Assembly: GCA_001657395.1 (NCBI GenBank)
Contig: LYSY01000001.1
Coordinates: 682,001 to 746,000, forward strand
Source of the DNA: Rhodospirillales bacterium BBD 1991-14
GTDB lineage: Bacteria > Pseudomonadota > Alphaproteobacteria > Kiloniellales > Kiloniellaceae
Direction: 5' to 3'
DNA: 64,000 nt
Shown here piece by piece: positions 29,408-40,278 of this stretch. Positions within the stretch are counted from its first letter, which is position 1, and every line of letters starts with the position of its first letter. The notes under the pieces were generated by a model. It was not told where the DNA came from. It saw only the letters and a program-made list of their open reading frames with translations, and made no database searches. Made by a program: the position numbers and the translations under genes.

Positions 29408-30271
29408 CTAAGCGCTCTGCCGCAGCGACTGCATGTAGTCCATGTAGTGCTGGCGCAGCTTCGTCGTGAGAATTCCGGGGTGCCCGTTGCCGACCGGCTG
29501 GCCGTCGATCTGGGTGACCGGCAGCACGAAGGAGGTACTGGAGGTCAGAAAAGCCTCGCGCGCTGTCTTCGCCTCATCAACGGAAAACGGCCGCTCTTCG
29601 AGCTCGTAACCCTCGGCCCTGATCAGGTTCAGGAGGGTAATGCGGGTGATGCCGTTGAGAATGGCGTTGCTGGCATCACGGGTGATGACCCGGTTTCCCT
29701 CTGTGACGATCCAGGCGTTGGTCGAGGTGCCTTCGGTCACCTGGCCTTCGCGATCGACCTGCCAGGCCTCGTAGGCGCCGGCCTCTGCCGCGGCCTGCTT
29801 GCCCAGAACGTTGGGCAAGAGCGAGACGGACTTGATATCGCAGCGCGCCCAGCGCTGATCCGGCAGCGTGATCACCTTCAGCCCTTCCGACAGGACCTTT
29901 TCGCTGTGCGGCTTCATCTGACGGGTCATCATCACGAGCGCCGGCGTGGCGTTGTTGGGGAACTTGTGATCCCGCGGAGCGACGCCGCGCGTCACCTGCA
30001 TGTAGAGAAAGCCGTTGCTCAGCCCGTTGCGGCGCATCAGTTCCCGAGAAACCAGCTTCAGGGCCGGCCGGCTCATGGGCGCCTCGATCTGCAGTTCGGA
30101 AAGGGAGCGGTCCAGCCGGTCGAGATGCAAATCCTCATCGACGAGGATGCCGTTGTGGACCGGAACGACCTCGTAGACCCCGTCGGCAAAGAGATAGCCG
30201 CGGTCTTCGATATGCACCGCAGCTTCGCGGTGCGGTCTGTAGGAACCGTTCACATAGGCTTGTCGGGGCAT
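29408..30271 (-). CDS. dat: D-amino acid aminotransferase (fold type IV)
   Basis: The 287-residue PLP enzyme opens with AYVNGSYRPHREAAVHIEDRG in two parts and GYLFADGVYEV. It has the D-enzyme arginine/His region around LHLDRLDRSL and the catalytic lysine in CDIKSVSLLPN. TEGTSTNAWIV holds the phosphate. It transfers amino groups between D-alanine or D-glutamate and oxoacids, feeding peptidoglycan precursors. The branched-chain form (IlvE) is a related alternative, but length and the CDIKS motif fit the D-type. It lies downstream of trkA, as often in alphaproteobacteria. Confidence 0.87.
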   Translation of the reverse strand: MPRQAYVNGSYRPHREAAVHIEDRGYLFADGVYEVVPVHNGILVDEDLHLDRLDRSLSELQIEAPMSRPALKLVSRELMRRNGLSNGFLYMQVTRGVAPRDHKFPNNATPALVMMTRQMKPHSEKVLSEGLKVITLPDQRWARCDIKSVSLLPNVLGKQAAAEAGAYEAWQVDREGQVTEGTSTNAWIVTEGNRVITRDASNAILNGITRITLLNLIRAEGYELEERPFSVDEAKTAREAFLTSSTSFVLPVTQIDGQPVGNGHPGILTTKLRQHYMDYMQSLRQSA

Positions 30272-30332
30272 TAGCCGGATCTCTCCTGCTTGCGTTCGGG
30301 AAGCACCGGACTGTGGCGGCGCGCGGCTGAGA

Positions 30333-31709
30333 TTAGAAGAACTCCAGTTTCACGGCAAAGAGCTTCTCGACCTTCTTCACCGCCTCCGAGCGGGCGAAGA
30401 TCACAACCAGGTCGTTGGCCCGGGTAATGGTGTCGCCGCGTGGGATGATGACATCGTTGCCGCGCACGATGGCACCGACGATCACACCTTCCGGCAGCCG
30501 CGCCTCGCGGATCGGGACACCGACGAGGCTGGAGGTCTCCAAAGCCTCGGCTTCGATGACCTCGCCAAAACCCTCGCTCAGCGAGTGCACGGAGCGGATA
30601 CGGCCGCGCCGCACATGCTGCAGGATGGTGGAGACGGTGATCGCCCGCGGGCTGACGACGGTGTCGATTCCCAGCGTGCCGATCAGCGGACCATAGGAGG
30701 TTTTGTTGATCAGGGTGACAGCCCGCCCGCAGCCGTAGCGTTTGGCCAGCAGCGAGGTCAGGATGTTCACCTCGTCGTCGTTGGAAACCGCGATCACCGT
30801 CTCGGTGTTGGCGGCATTGGCCTCCTCCAGGATCTCGGTGTCGAGCGCATCGCCGTGAATGACCACGGTGCGCTCCAGCGACTGGGCCACCGTCTCCGCG
30901 CGGCGTTTTTCGACCTCAATCACCTTCAGGTTCACCTGCGGATGGTTCTTCTCCACCGCCGTAGCGAGGTTGAGGCCGATGTTGCCGCCGCCGACGATGA
31001 TGACGCGCCTGGCCTCCTGCTCTTCATGGCCGAAGGCGGCCATGGTGCGGTCCAGGTGGCTGGTGTCGGCGACCAGGTAGACGTCGTCGCCGACCTGCAT
31101 GTCGTCGTCCGGCGTCGGCACGAAGCCATGACCGTCGCGCGAAATGCCAATCACAACGATGTGCAGGTCGGGAAAAAGCGCCGTCAGCTGGCGCAGCGGC
31201 GTGTTGATGACCGGTGTATCCTCGGTGCAGTGCAGCCCGACCAGGGAGACCTTGCCGTCCGCCAGGGGCTGGACGTCGAAGGCCCCCGGCAGCTGCAGGC
31301 GCCGCTCGATCGCCTTGGCGACCTCGATCTCCGGCGAGATGATGACGTCGATGGGCATGTGGTCGCGGCTGAAGAGATCGGACCACATCGGGTCGAGATA
31401 GCTCTGCTCGCGCACCCTGGCGATCTTCGTAGGCACCTCGAAGATCGAATGGCAGATCTGGCAGGCGACCATGTTCACTTCGTCGGCGTAGGTGACGGCG
31501 ATCACCATCTCGGCATCCGCAGCGCCGGCGCTTTCCAGCACGTTGGGGTGCGACGCAAAGCCCACCAGACCCTTCACGTCCAGTGAATCGGTGATCTTTT
31601 CGACCAACTCGCGGGACTGGTCGATGACGGTGATGTCGGCGTTCTCGCTGGCCAGATAGCGCGCGATGTTGAAGCCGACCTGACCGGCGCCGCAGATAAT
31701 GACTTTCAT
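30333..31709 (-). CDS. trkA: Trk potassium uptake protein TrkA
   Basis: The 458-residue peripheral membrane protein has two RCK modules, each with a Rossmann NAD site (IICGAGQVGFNIA at 4-16; IIVGGGNIGLNLA at about 234) and a C-terminal TrkA_C domain. It gates the TrkH/G potassium channel in response to nucleotides. Length equals the standard TrkA. ATG 31709 begins the conserved MKVIICGAGQVG. It follows ntrX by 25 bp. Confidence 0.95.
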   Translation of the reverse strand: MKVIICGAGQVGFNIARYLASENADITVIDQSRELVEKITDSLDVKGLVGFASHPNVLESAGAADAEMVIAVTYADEVNMVACQICHSIFEVPTKIARVREQSYLDPMWSDLFSRDHMPIDVIISPEIEVAKAIERRLQLPGAFDVQPLADGKVSLVGLHCTEDTPVINTPLRQLTALFPDLHIVVIGISRDGHGFVPTPDDDMQVGDDVYLVADTSHLDRTMAAFGHEEQEARRVIIVGGGNIGLNLATAVEKNHPQVNLKVIEVEKRRAETVAQSLERTVVIHGDALDTEILEEANAANTETVIAVSNDDEVNILTSLLAKRYGCGRAVTLINKTSYGPLIGTLGIDTVVSPRAITVSTILQHVRRGRIRSVHSLSEGFGEVIEAEALETSSLVGVPIREARLPEGVIVGAIVRGNDVIIPRGDTITRANDLVVIFARSEAVKKVEKLFAVKLEFF

Positions 31710-31734
31710 GGATAACCCGCCCCTGCTCTCCCGT

Positions 31735-33126
31735 TCAGGCCCGGTCGACCGTGCCGACGCCGAGCGAGCGCAGCTTGCGGTGCAGGGCCGAGCGCTCCAT
31801 GCCGACGAAAGTCGCCGTGCGGGAAATGTTGCCGCCAAAGCGCATCACCTGGGCTTCGAGGTACTTGCGCTCGAAGACTTCCCGCGCCTCGCGCAGCGGC
31901 AGCGACATGATCTCCTCCCCGGTCTCCCCCGGCAGCGAGGCCGGCGCGGCAGCCCCGATCTCAGGCGGCAGCATATCGGGCCGTACGGCATCGCCGCCGC
32001 TGCCGGGCGCCATGATCAGAACCCACTCGATGACGTTGCGCAGTTGGCGCACGTTGCCGGGCCAGTCATAGGCCCGCAGCGCGGCGAGCGCATCATCGCT
32101 CAGGCGACGCGGCGGCAGACCCGCATGCTCGGCCGCGCGGTCCATGAAATAGGCCACGAGGTCGGGGATATCCTCGCGGCGGTCGCGCAAGGCCGGCACC
32201 TCGATGGGCACGACGTTCAGCCGGTAAAAGAGATCTTCCCGGAACCGCCCCTCCTCGATGAGGCTCGGCAGGTCGCGGTTGGTCGAGGCGATCACCCGCA
32301 CATCGACGGCGACCCGGCGGTCGTCACCGACCCGTTGAAAGGTCTGTTCCTGAAGGGCGCGAACGATCTTGCCCTGGGTCTCGATTGGCATGTCGGCCAC
32401 TTCGTCCAGAAGCAGCGTACCGCCGTGGGCTCTTTCAAAGGTGCCAACTTTTCCGGGAGAGTCGCTGCCGTCCAGGCCCGGCGCCGTGCCGAAAAGCTCG
32501 GGTTCCAGGCGATCGGGATGCATGGTGGCGCAGTTCAGCGCCACGAAGGGAGCGTCCGCGCGGTGCGACAGGGCGTGAAGCTGTCGTGCGACAACCTCCT
32601 TCCCTGCCCCGGCAGGACCGGTGATCAGAACGCGGCTGCCGGTCGGCGCAACCTTGCGGACGGCCTGGCTGACGGTGTGATACCACGGTGAAGAGCCGAT
32701 CAGGTCGGAGGGCTGCCCGGCGCGCAAACGCAGCTCCTCGTTTTCGCTGCGCAGTTTTGCCGCTTCGATGGCGCGCTGAACGATCAGCAGCAGGCGGTCG
32801 GACTTGAACGGCTTTTCGATGAAGTCATAGGCGCCCAGCTTGATCGCATTGACCGCCGTTTCGATGTTGCCGTGGCCCGAGATCATCACCACCGGCACAA
32901 GCGGATGCTCACGCTTGATGACGCGCAGCATCTCCATCCCGTCGAGCTTCGAGTTCTGCAGCCAGATGTCGAGAACGACGAGACTTGGCCGCCTGTCGCG
33001 CAGCATGTCAAAGGCCGTCTCGCTGTCGCCGGCGTCGCGGATCTCATAGCCTTCGTCCTCCAGAATCCCACGGATCAGGAGGCGTATATCCGTCTCATCA
33101 TCGACGATGAGGATCTCGTCAGCCAT
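31735..33126 (-). CDS. ntrX: Response regulator NtrX
   Basis: The 463-residue protein has a receiver domain (Asp in VVLDIW, about residue 53; Lys in EKPFK), an AAA+ domain (Walker A GPAGAGKE, Walker B GGTLLLDEVADMP) and a Fis-type DNA-binding C-terminus. The sigma-54 contact loop GAFTGA is missing: after ELFGT comes APGLDGSDSP. That is normal for NtrX, which acts mostly as a sigma-54-independent regulator. It pairs with NtrY, with which it overlaps by 8 bp, and controls nitrogen, redox and cell-envelope genes in alphaproteobacteria. Confidence 0.95.
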   Translation of the reverse strand: MADEILIVDDETDIRLLIRGILEDEGYEIRDAGDSETAFDMLRDRRPSLVVLDIWLQNSKLDGMEMLRVIKREHPLVPVVMISGHGNIETAVNAIKLGAYDFIEKPFKSDRLLLIVQRAIEAAKLRSENEELRLRAGQPSDLIGSSPWYHTVSQAVRKVAPTGSRVLITGPAGAGKEVVARQLHALSHRADAPFVALNCATMHPDRLEPELFGTAPGLDGSDSPGKVGTFERAHGGTLLLDEVADMPIETQGKIVRALQEQTFQRVGDDRRVAVDVRVIASTNRDLPSLIEEGRFREDLFYRLNVVPIEVPALRDRREDIPDLVAYFMDRAAEHAGLPPRRLSDDALAALRAYDWPGNVRQLRNVIEWVLIMAPGSGGDAVRPDMLPPEIGAAAPASLPGETGEEIMSLPLREAREVFERKYLEAQVMRFGGNISRTATFVGMERSALHRKLRSLGVGTVDRA

Positions 33127-35455
33127 GGCCTGCGGCTTTCTCGGCAATCGCCGGCGGCTCGTCGGCGGCCAATTGCGTGCCGCTTTCCAGCGCCTCGTCC
33201 GGGAGCGGGAAGATGAGACTGACGATCGCGCCGCCGCTGCTACGGTCCTTCAACAGCAGGCTGCCATGATGGTCTTCCATGATCTTTTTCACAATGGCCA
33301 AGCCAAGGCCGGTACCTCTTTCGCGCGTGGTCACATAGGGTTCCGTGAGGCGGCTTCGATCCTCATGCGGCAAGCCCTTGCCATTGTCCAGCACTTCGAT
33401 AACGCAGTGTCCATCTTCCACCCGCAGCTGCAGCTCTATGGTGCCGCGTGGCGCATCCGACCCGTCACGGGCATGGCGTCCTTCAATCGACTCGATGCCG
33501 TTCAGGATCAGATTCGTCAAGGCCTGAACGACCTGGCGGCTATCGCAGGCAAGCTGTACCGGCTCGGCCGGCAGTTTGAGGCTGAAATCGATTTCGTGAT
33601 GGGCGGTGCGCTGCAGGAACGCGGCCTGCTCAACCAGCTTGGTGATGTCCTCAGCCTGCATCGACGGCGAAGGCATCCGGGCAAAGGCCGAGAACTCGTC
33701 GACCATGCGGCCGATGTCACCGACATGACGCACAATGGTGTCGGTGCAGACCTTGAAGGTTTCTGGGTCATTGACGATCTGACCGACGTATTTGCGTTTC
33801 AGACGTTCTGCGGCGAGCTGGATCGGCGTCAGCGGGTTTTTGATTTCATGGGCAATACGCCGGGCGATATCGGACCAGGCGGCCTTGCGTTGCGCTGCCA
33901 GGAGCTGGGTGATCTCGTCGAAGGTCACGACGAAGCCCATAGTCGTACCGCCTTCGACTTCGGCGGAGATGCGCACCAGAAGAACACGCTCGGCACCACT
34001 GCTGTCGGATATGGTCAGCTGTTCCTGTGCAAGCCTGTGCGGCCGCGCCCGGGCCCTTTCAAGTAACGTTCCCATTGCCGGCAGCACGGCCGTCAGGGAC
34101 TTCCCCCGCAGGCTTTCCGACGATGACGACAGAAAATCGCAGGCCATGCGGTTGGCCAGGTTGATCCGCCCGGTATCGTCGAGGCCGATGACACCGGCGG
34201 ATACACCGCCAAGCACCGCTTCGATGAAACGGCTGCGGTAGTCGAGCTGGGCATTGGCTTCCAGGAGAGCGTCTTGCTGGCGCTCAAGCTGCCCGGTCAT
34301 CTTGTTGAAGGCACGGCTCAGATTGCCGATCTCGTCGCGCCGCGCCGGACCCGCCACCCTTGCCTTGAGATCACCCTTACCGACCCGTTCTGCCGTGGCG
34401 ATGAGGTTGCCGATCGGCCCTGTCATCTGGTTGGCAAAGGCGAGACCGATCCACACGGCGACCAACAGCAGGAGCAGCGCGACGACCAGGAAGATCAGAG
34501 CAAAGGTGATTTGCAGACTGAAGCGGCTGCCTTCCAGGTCCTCGTAGCGCTGAACCGCCCAGCGCGTGCTCTCCATGTGCCCGAGAACGCGCGAGTCCAC
34601 CAGACGTCCGATGTAAAGGAAGGCGTCCGCGGTCAGATCGAGCCGGACCAGGGCGCGGACCCGGTCTTCGCTCTCGGAGGTCATGATCGCCATGCCCTCG
34701 CTGCGCGCCCGCTCGAAGGCCCACTCGGGAATCTCGGGGTTGAAGGCCAGCAGGAAGCTCGAGGAGCGGGCCAGCATGCGCCCGGAGCTGTCATAGACCG
34801 CGGCCTCGGTCAGGTAGCGCAGGCTCGCCTGACGCGTCATCACGCTATTGAAGAGACTGGGGTTGTAGGTCAGGGCGACGCCGCCCCTGTTGAGCACCTG
34901 AGCGATCGCCAGAGCGTCAGCGGCAATCGTCTGCTGATGCTCATCCAGGTAGGCGGCCGAGACGGCACGCGAGTTCTTGATGGCCGTGGAGACGCGCTCG
35001 CTGAACCAGAACTCGAGGCCCAGGTTGAACATGATGACCGAGAAGGCCGCGACCAGGATCGTCGGTGCGACCGCGACCACCGAGAACAAGGCGACCAGGC
35101 GTCCGTGCAATCGTGAGCCGGCCCGACCCTTCTTCCGCTCGATCCAGAGGATCGCGAGCCTTCGGGTGATCAGGGCGGCCAGGCCCAGGATGATGACCAG
35201 ATCGACCAGCAGCAGAAGCAGGACGTGATCGGCGTTGGCAGCCACGGAGAGATTGCCGGTCATCGCGACGAAGGTCGCGATGCCACTGGTCAGGCCAGCG
35301 ACAAGCAGCACGATCGCCAGGCTTCGTTCCAGCTTGATCTGGCGTGCCCAGCGCACCAGCCTTGCGCTCCAGGTCTCGCCGCCGCCGGCCCCGGTCGTAT
35401 TCACCGCCTCGCCGATGGGGCCAGGGGCTCTGTCCGTCTGTTGTATATTTGCCAC
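33119..35455 (-). CDS. ntrY: Membrane sensor kinase NtrY
   Basis: The 778-residue histidine kinase has an N-terminal membrane part (about four segments, residues 44-145 and one near 310) around a periplasmic domain of about 150 residues. HAMP (about 330-385), PAS (about 400-500), HisKA with AHEIKNPLTPIQLA and HATPase with LDNGKGLP and GTGLGLAI follow. It phosphorylates NtrX. The start is GTG 35455, 3 bp after ntrC ends. It has the conventional alphaproteobacterial layout. Confidence 0.95.
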   Translation of the reverse strand: MANIQQTDRAPGPIGEAVNTTGAGGGETWSARLVRWARQIKLERSLAIVLLVAGLTSGIATFVAMTGNLSVAANADHVLLLLLVDLVIILGLAALITRRLAILWIERKKGRAGSRLHGRLVALFSVVAVAPTILVAAFSVIMFNLGLEFWFSERVSTAIKNSRAVSAAYLDEHQQTIAADALAIAQVLNRGGVALTYNPSLFNSVMTRQASLRYLTEAAVYDSSGRMLARSSSFLLAFNPEIPEWAFERARSEGMAIMTSESEDRVRALVRLDLTADAFLYIGRLVDSRVLGHMESTRWAVQRYEDLEGSRFSLQITFALIFLVVALLLLLVAVWIGLAFANQMTGPIGNLIATAERVGKGDLKARVAGPARRDEIGNLSRAFNKMTGQLERQQDALLEANAQLDYRSRFIEAVLGGVSAGVIGLDDTGRINLANRMACDFLSSSSESLRGKSLTAVLPAMGTLLERARARPHRLAQEQLTISDSSGAERVLLVRISAEVEGGTTMGFVVTFDEITQLLAAQRKAAWSDIARRIAHEIKNPLTPIQLAAERLKRKYVGQIVNDPETFKVCTDTIVRHVGDIGRMVDEFSAFARMPSPSMQAEDITKLVEQAAFLQRTAHHEIDFSLKLPAEPVQLACDSRQVVQALTNLILNGIESIEGRHARDGSDAPRGTIELQLRVEDGHCVIEVLDNGKGLPHEDRSRLTEPYVTTRERGTGLGLAIVKKIMEDHHGSLLLKDRSSGGAIVSLIFPLPDEALESGTQLAADEPPAIAEKAAGHG

Positions 35456-35458
35456 AGG

Positions 35459-36907
35459 CTATTTAAGGCCGCGAACCACCTGGATGTCCAGGTCCCGAAT
35501 CTTCTTACGCAAAGTATTTCTGTTCAGACCCAGCAGCTTGGCGGCGCGGATCTGGTTGCCCCTTGTGGCTGAAAGCGAAAGCTCGATCAAGGGGCGCTCC
35601 ATCTCGCGCAGAACGCGGTCGTAGAGTCCGGGGGCCGGCAGGTTGCCGTCATGGGCGGCGAAGTAGGAGCGCAGATGGTGTTCGACCGCGCTGCCGAGTG
35701 ACTCGGCCGGCGCCGAAACCTCCCGCTCTGTGCTTCCGCCCTCGCTCAACTCACCCGCGATTACTTCGACGCCAATGGTCTCCTGACTGTAGAGAACCGT
35801 GAGGCGTCGGACGAGGTTCTCCAGCTCGCGCACGTTGCCCGGCCATTGATAGGCGCGCAGAGCCTCCATGGCTTCGCTATCCAGGGTTTTGGCAGCAAGC
35901 CCCTCGTTCTGCGCCTGACCGAAGAAATGACGGATCAGTTCCGGGATGTCTTCGCTGCGCTCGCGCAGGGGCGGCAGACGGATCGGCACGACGCTCAGAC
36001 GGTAGAACAGGTCTTCGCGGAACAGGCCCTGGCGCACCATCTGCCGAAGGTCCCTGTGGGTCGCCGCGATGATCCGGACGTCGGCGCGGATCGGCGTACG
36101 CCCGCCCACCGTCGTGTACTCGCCTTCCTGCAGCACACGCAGCAGGCGGGTTTGCGCCTCCAGGGGCATGTCGCCTATTTCATCGAGGAAGAGCGTACCC
36201 CCGGCGGCCTGCTCGAAGCGTCCGGAAGACCGTGTCGTGGCACCGGTGAAGGCGCCCTTCTCGTGCCCGAAAAGCTCGCTTTCGATGAGCTCCCGGGGGA
36301 TGGCCGCCATGTTGACGGCCACAAAGGTGCCGCGCCGCCGCTTGCCGTAGTCATGCAGGGCGCGCGCGGCCAGCTCCTTGCCTGTACCGGACTCACCATA
36401 GATCATCACGGTCAGATCCGTCGGCATGAGGCGGGCCAGAACCCGGTAGATCTCCTGCATCGCCTGGGAGCGGCCGATCAGCGGCAGCTGCTCCTCGTCC
36501 TCGTCGTCTTCGCCCCCTGCAGTTGCGCCCTCCCCGCCTGCCGGCTCAGAGAGCGCGCGATTGACGACCGAGACGAGTTCGCGCAGGTCGAATGGCTTGG
36601 GCAAATACTCGAAGGCACCGCGCTCGGTGGCTTTGACGGCCGTCAGCAGGGTATTCTGGGCCGACATGACCAGGATGCGGAGGCTCGGCCGCAGCTTCTT
36701 GATTCGCGGGATGAGGTCGAGGCCGTTCTCGTCGGGCATCACCACATCGGTGATCACAAGGTCGCCCTCACCGTCACTCACCCACTGCCAAAGCGTCGCG
36801 GCATTACCGGTGGTGCGCACGACATGGCCCTGTCGTCCGAGAGCCTGGGTCAGAACGGTGCGAATGGCCTTGTCATCATCAGCGATCAGTATCGTTGCGG
36901 CGCTCAT
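35459..36907 (-). CDS. ntrC: Nitrogen regulation response regulator NtrC
   Basis: The 482-residue protein has a receiver domain (phospho-Asp in [10 protein letters not shown], Lys in LPKPFD), a sigma-54 AAA+ domain with Walker A GESGTGKE, the intact [15 protein letters not shown] loop and [10 protein letters not shown], and a Fis-type helix-turn-helix ([20 protein letters not shown]). It activates nitrogen-scavenging genes when phosphorylated by NtrB. The start overlaps ntrB by ATGA. Confidence 0.96.
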   Translation of the reverse strand: MSAATILIADDDKAIRTVLTQALGRQGHVVRTTGNAATLWQWVSDGEGDLVITDVVMPDENGLDLIPRIKKLRPSLRILVMSAQNTLLTAVKATERGAFEYLPKPFDLRELVSVVNRALSEPAGGEGATAGGEDDEDEEQLPLIGRSQAMQEIYRVLARLMPTDLTVMIYGESGTGKELAARALHDYGKRRRGTFVAVNMAAIPRELIESELFGHEKGAFTGATTRSSGRFEQAAGGTLFLDEIGDMPLEAQTRLLRVLQEGEYTTVGGRTPIRADVRIIAATHRDLRQMVRQGLFREDLFYRLSVVPIRLPPLRERSEDIPELIRHFFGQAQNEGLAAKTLDSEAMEALRAYQWPGNVRELENLVRRLTVLYSQETIGVEVIAGELSEGGSTEREVSAPAESLGSAVEHHLRSYFAAHDGNLPAPGLYDRVLREMERPLIELSLSATRGNQIRAAKLLGLNRNTLRKKIRDLDIQVVRGLK

Positions 36908-38058
36908 GCTTCGCGCACTCCGGCTTTACCGTTCTCCGGGCGATGATCCAGCGGGGCCATGGGCAGCATGACCCGAAACACAGTGCGGCGCGGCGCGCTG
37001 TCGAACTCGATCACGCCGCCATGATCGCCGACGATCTTCGCGACCAGGGCGAGGCCAAGCCCGCTGCCGCCGGCCTTGGTCGTCACGAAAGGGTCGAAGA
37101 GATGCGGCTGCAGATCCTCCGGAATGCCCGGGCCATTGTCCTGGATCATCAGTGTCAACGGCAGGTCGACCCGGCTGCCGCTGCCCGGTACTGCCAGGCG
37201 GACGCCTTGTTGGTAGCGTGTCGACAACAGGATCTCGCCGCCTTCCGAGGGCGCCGCCTCGGCCGCGTTCTTCACCAGATTGAGGATCGCCTGGATCAAC
37301 AGGTCGCGGTTGCCATAGACCGGCGGGAGCGAGGGATCGTAGCTTTCGATGAATCGCAGCTTGCGCGCAAAGCCACTTTCCGCCAAACGGCGCACATGTT
37401 CCAGAACCACATGGATGTTCACGGCCTCGCGGGCCAGCGGGCGCTGATCCGAGAACATCTCCATACGGTCAACCAGGGCGACAATGCGGTCGGCTTCCTC
37501 GCAGATCAGGCGCGTCAGCTGATGGTCGTCGGGCGCAGCATTCAGCTCCAGCAGTTGGGCGGCGCCGCGGATGCCGGACAGCGGGTTCTTGACCTCATGC
37601 GCCAGCATCGCCGCCATGGCCGTTACCGAGCGTGCCGCGTTGCGGTGGATCAGCTGGTGGTCGATCTTGCGGGCGATGGATCGCTCGTGGATGGAGACGA
37701 CGACGCTGCCCGGAACGTCCGCCATGATGGCGGCGTCGATGGATACGAAGTGCGATCCGATCTTCGGGCTGGTCAGCGTGACACCGCTTTCCGAGATGCT
37801 GTGGCCGCCGGTCCGCGCCTGGTGTATCAGCGCCACAACGGGGCTGTCCCCGGGCAGCAGATCCAGAAGCGGGCGTCCGATGAGCGTGGTCCGGGACGAC
37901 GCGAAGAACTGTTCGGCGGCCTGATTCACGAAACTGAGGCAGCCGTCCGCGTCCACGACGAAGAGCGGCACGGCGAGCGCTGAAAGCACCGCTCCCGCTT
38001 CCGGAGAGCCGCCGGTGTCCGATCCCCTGGCAATTGCACCTGCGGCCCGGGACATCAT
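36904..38058 (-). CDS. ntrB: Nitrogen sensor kinase NtrB (GlnL)
   Basis: The 384-residue soluble histidine kinase has an N-terminal PAS domain (about 25-130), HisKA with [19 protein letters not shown] and HATPase with [18 protein letters not shown] and GSGLGLAL. It phosphorylates or dephosphorylates NtrC depending on PII (GlnB). It has no membrane segment. It overlaps dusB and ntrC by ATGA on either side, so the dusB-ntrB-ntrC genes form one translationally coupled unit. Confidence 0.95.
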   Translation of the reverse strand: MMSRAAGAIARGSDTGGSPEAGAVLSALAVPLFVVDADGCLSFVNQAAEQFFASSRTTLIGRPLLDLLPGDSPVVALIHQARTGGHSISESGVTLTSPKIGSHFVSIDAAIMADVPGSVVVSIHERSIARKIDHQLIHRNAARSVTAMAAMLAHEVKNPLSGIRGAAQLLELNAAPDDHQLTRLICEEADRIVALVDRMEMFSDQRPLAREAVNIHVVLEHVRRLAESGFARKLRFIESYDPSLPPVYGNRDLLIQAILNLVKNAAEAAPSEGGEILLSTRYQQGVRLAVPGSGSRVDLPLTLMIQDNGPGIPEDLQPHLFDPFVTTKAGGSGLGLALVAKIVGDHGGVIEFDSAPRRTVFRVMLPMAPLDHRPENGKAGVREA

Positions 38059-39053
38059 GCCGCCTTGGGCGCAAGCGCGGGTTCGAAGAGGGCGGCGATC
38101 ATGGCCTTGACCCTTGCCGGCTCTTCCTCGCGATTGACCGCCGCCCTGAACTCGGCGGCGCCGGGGAGCCCCTTGGCGTACCAGCCCAGGTGCTTGCGGG
38201 CGATGCGCACGCCGTTACGCGTGCCATAGAGAGCCAGCAGCCCCTCGTAGTGTTCGAGCATGACCGCAACACGCTGCTCCAGCGAGGGGTCCGGCGTGCG
38301 GATGCCGGAACGCAGGAAATCGATCACCTGGCGCAGCAGCCAGGGCCGGCCGTAGGCACCGCGTCCGACCATGACGCCGTCGGCGCCCGAGCGGCGCAGG
38401 GCATCCGCCGCCTCGTCCACAGTCGTGATGTCCCCGTTCACGATCACCGGCAGGCGAATGGCGTCCTTGACCGCACGCACGAAATCCCAGTCGGCGCTAC
38501 CGTTGTATTTCTGGCAGCGGGTGCGTCCATGGACCGTCACCATGCGCACGCCGCAGTCTTCGGCGATACGGGCGATGGCGGGGGCATTGCGGTGCTCGCG
38601 GCTCCAGCCGGTGCGCATCTTTACGGTGACAGGCAGGTCGACGGCCCGGACAACGGCATCCATGATGCGCCCGGCCAGGCATTCGTCCTGCATGATCGCG
38701 GACCCGCAGGCCTTGTTGGTCACCTTTTTGGCCGGGCAGCCGAAGTTGATGTCGATGATGGCAGCGCCCCGGTCGGCGTTGAGCCGGGCGGCTTCCGCCA
38801 TGACTGCGGGGTCGCTGCCGGCAAGCTGAACGGAGAGCGGAAATTCGTCGGCGCAGGAGCCCGACATCTTGCGCGATTCCTTCACCGACTGCTGCATCTG
38901 CCGGATCATTGCCTGGCTGGCAATCATTTCCGAGACCACGAGGCCGGCGCCGAACCGCTTGACGATCCGGCGAAACACCTGATCGGTGACACCGGACATG
39001 GGCGCCAGAATCACCGGATCGGCCAGCGCCTGCTTCCCGATCATAAGTGTCAA
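38055..39053 (-). CDS. dusB: tRNA-dihydrouridine synthase DusB (NifR3)
   Basis: The 332-residue flavoprotein has a TIM barrel with [11 protein letters not shown], the catalytic Cys in [19 protein letters not shown], substrate site [12 protein letters not shown] and FMN-binding [10 protein letters not shown]. It reduces uridine 17 or nearby in tRNA D-loops using NADPH. TTG 39053 is favoured because GGGAG is 9 nt upstream and the protein then begins [10 protein letters not shown] as family members do; ATG 39044 would be three residues shorter. It leads the nitrogen regulation operon, the classic nifR3-ntrBC order. Confidence 0.93.
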   Translation of the reverse strand: MTLMIGKQALADPVILAPMSGVTDQVFRRIVKRFGAGLVVSEMIASQAMIRQMQQSVKESRKMSGSCADEFPLSVQLAGSDPAVMAEAARLNADRGAAIIDINFGCPAKKVTNKACGSAIMQDECLAGRIMDAVVRAVDLPVTVKMRTGWSREHRNAPAIARIAEDCGVRMVTVHGRTRCQKYNGSADWDFVRAVKDAIRLPVIVNGDITTVDEAADALRRSGADGVMVGRGAYGRPWLLRQVIDFLRSGIRTPDPSLEQRVAVMLEHYEGLLALYGTRNGVRIARKHLGWYAKGLPGAAEFRAAVNREEEPARVKAMIAALFEPALAPKAA

Positions 39054-39303
39054 ACTGCATCACTCCCGGCGACGTGACGGCAAAGGCCGTGCGTCTCATG
39101 GATCCGAGGGCCCTGCGCAGCGGTGTCTGCCGGCACGCCCTTGTTGAAAGCTGGTGGCCTAAAACCTGCCCACGCAACGGCGTTCATGGCGCCTGCCGCG
39201 CACTCCCGGATCGGATTGATGCACAAAATTTGGGCGATGTCACGCCGATTGAAGGCCCTGGGGCGAGCGGATGGGAATTCTGCCCGTTTAGCGGGCAATC
39301 CGC

Positions 39304-39325
39304 AAAAAACCCCAGGAAACCGGGC
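39304..39325 (-). terminator. Candidate intrinsic terminator after the CcsA-like gene
   Basis: On the minus strand CCCGG-TTTC-CTGGG (with one G-U pair) is followed by G and TTTTTT. It begins 7 bp after the stop codon of the CcsA-like gene. The stem is short, so efficiency is uncertain. The rest of the 279-bp interval 39054-39332 shows nothing else I can name. Confidence 0.5.
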
Positions 39326-39332
39326 GTTACGG

Positions 39333-40133
39333 CTAGGAAACCAGAAATCCCGTCACGAACTTGACGCCGGGATAGGCCAGAGTGAGTAAGAGATAAGCAA
39401 CCAGCACCAGCCGGGCCGCGCGCCGCCCGCGCAGGCCGCTGCGATGGTGGAGAACCAGAAGCAGCCCGATGAAGCCGAAGGCGAGCAGGGACAGCAGGGT
39501 CTTGTGATCGAAGGCCAAGAGCGTCCCGGACGACACGTAAAGCTTTGATATACCGGTGATTATGCCCGCCGCGAGCACAATCTCCGCAGCCAGGAGGATG
39601 CGCAGAACCAGCCGCTCCGCGTCGCTGACGGAAGGCAGCATGCGGGTGAAGCTGCTGGGCGAACGGCGCTTCAGGGCGCCTTCCTGGATGAAGGCTGCGG
39701 TGGCCGCCACCGCAGCCAGAGTGCAGAGCCCGTAGGTCGCCACCGAAACGGCGATATGGACGGCAAGCCAGGCGTCGAATGCCGTGCTCAGTCCCGGTTC
39801 CCCGCTCAGCGGCTCCAGCCCGGTCCCCAGCACGCCGAGAACAAGGGCATAGGGCAACAGCAGCGGCGCCAGCCGCGAGGCCTCGCGCACAAGGGCCACC
39901 AGAAGGGCGAAGAGCGCCAGAGACACGGCAACCGCCAGCCAGAGCGCAGCGGGCAGGCTGGTTTCCCAGCTTCCGGCCAGGGCCACGACGCTGTAGCCCG
40001 CCGGGCCGACGATGGCCGCGGCCAGAAGCAGCCAGAACAGGCCGTCGCCGTCGGAAACCCGCCGCACGAAAGGCAGCACCGTGGCCGGCAGCAGCGAAAC
40101 CAGGGCCGAGAGCGATAAAGCTAGGGTACTCAT
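39333..40133 (-). CDS. CcsA/YpjD-like cytochrome c assembly family membrane protein
   Basis: The 266-residue protein of about eight membrane segments has the family features [18 protein letters not shown] (first conserved His) and [14 protein letters not shown] (second conserved His). WGRPLW-type motifs of true haem exporters are absent, as in the E. coli YpjD group. It may bind or handle haem at the membrane, but function in YpjD proteins is not established. It is divergent from ispDF, with 145 bp between (40134-40278). Confidence 0.82.
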   Translation of the reverse strand: MSTLALSLSALVSLLPATVLPFVRRVSDGDGLFWLLLAAAIVGPAGYSVVALAGSWETSLPAALWLAVAVSLALFALLVALVREASRLAPLLLPYALVLGVLGTGLEPLSGEPGLSTAFDAWLAVHIAVSVATYGLCTLAAVAATAAFIQEGALKRRSPSSFTRMLPSVSDAERLVLRILLAAEIVLAAGIITGISKLYVSSGTLLAFDHKTLLSLLAFGFIGLLLVLHHRSGLRGRRAARLVLVAYLLLTLAYPGVKFVTGFLVS

Positions 40134-40278
40134 GGTTGCTTCTATATATCACCTCTTGGCTGCGCCACCAGCGCCCACTAGGCTCGCCCCAGAACGAACA
40201 TCGAGTCCCGCCACCAGGCCCCGGCCCCCCGGACACCAGACCCGGAGACCAGCCCCCGGCAATCGGAGACCGCCCGAC

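Noticed and set aside
31735-33126. Loss of the GAFTGA loop in NtrX read as a damaged sigma-54 activator.
   Set aside because: NtrX proteins typically lack this motif; the rest of the protein is intact.
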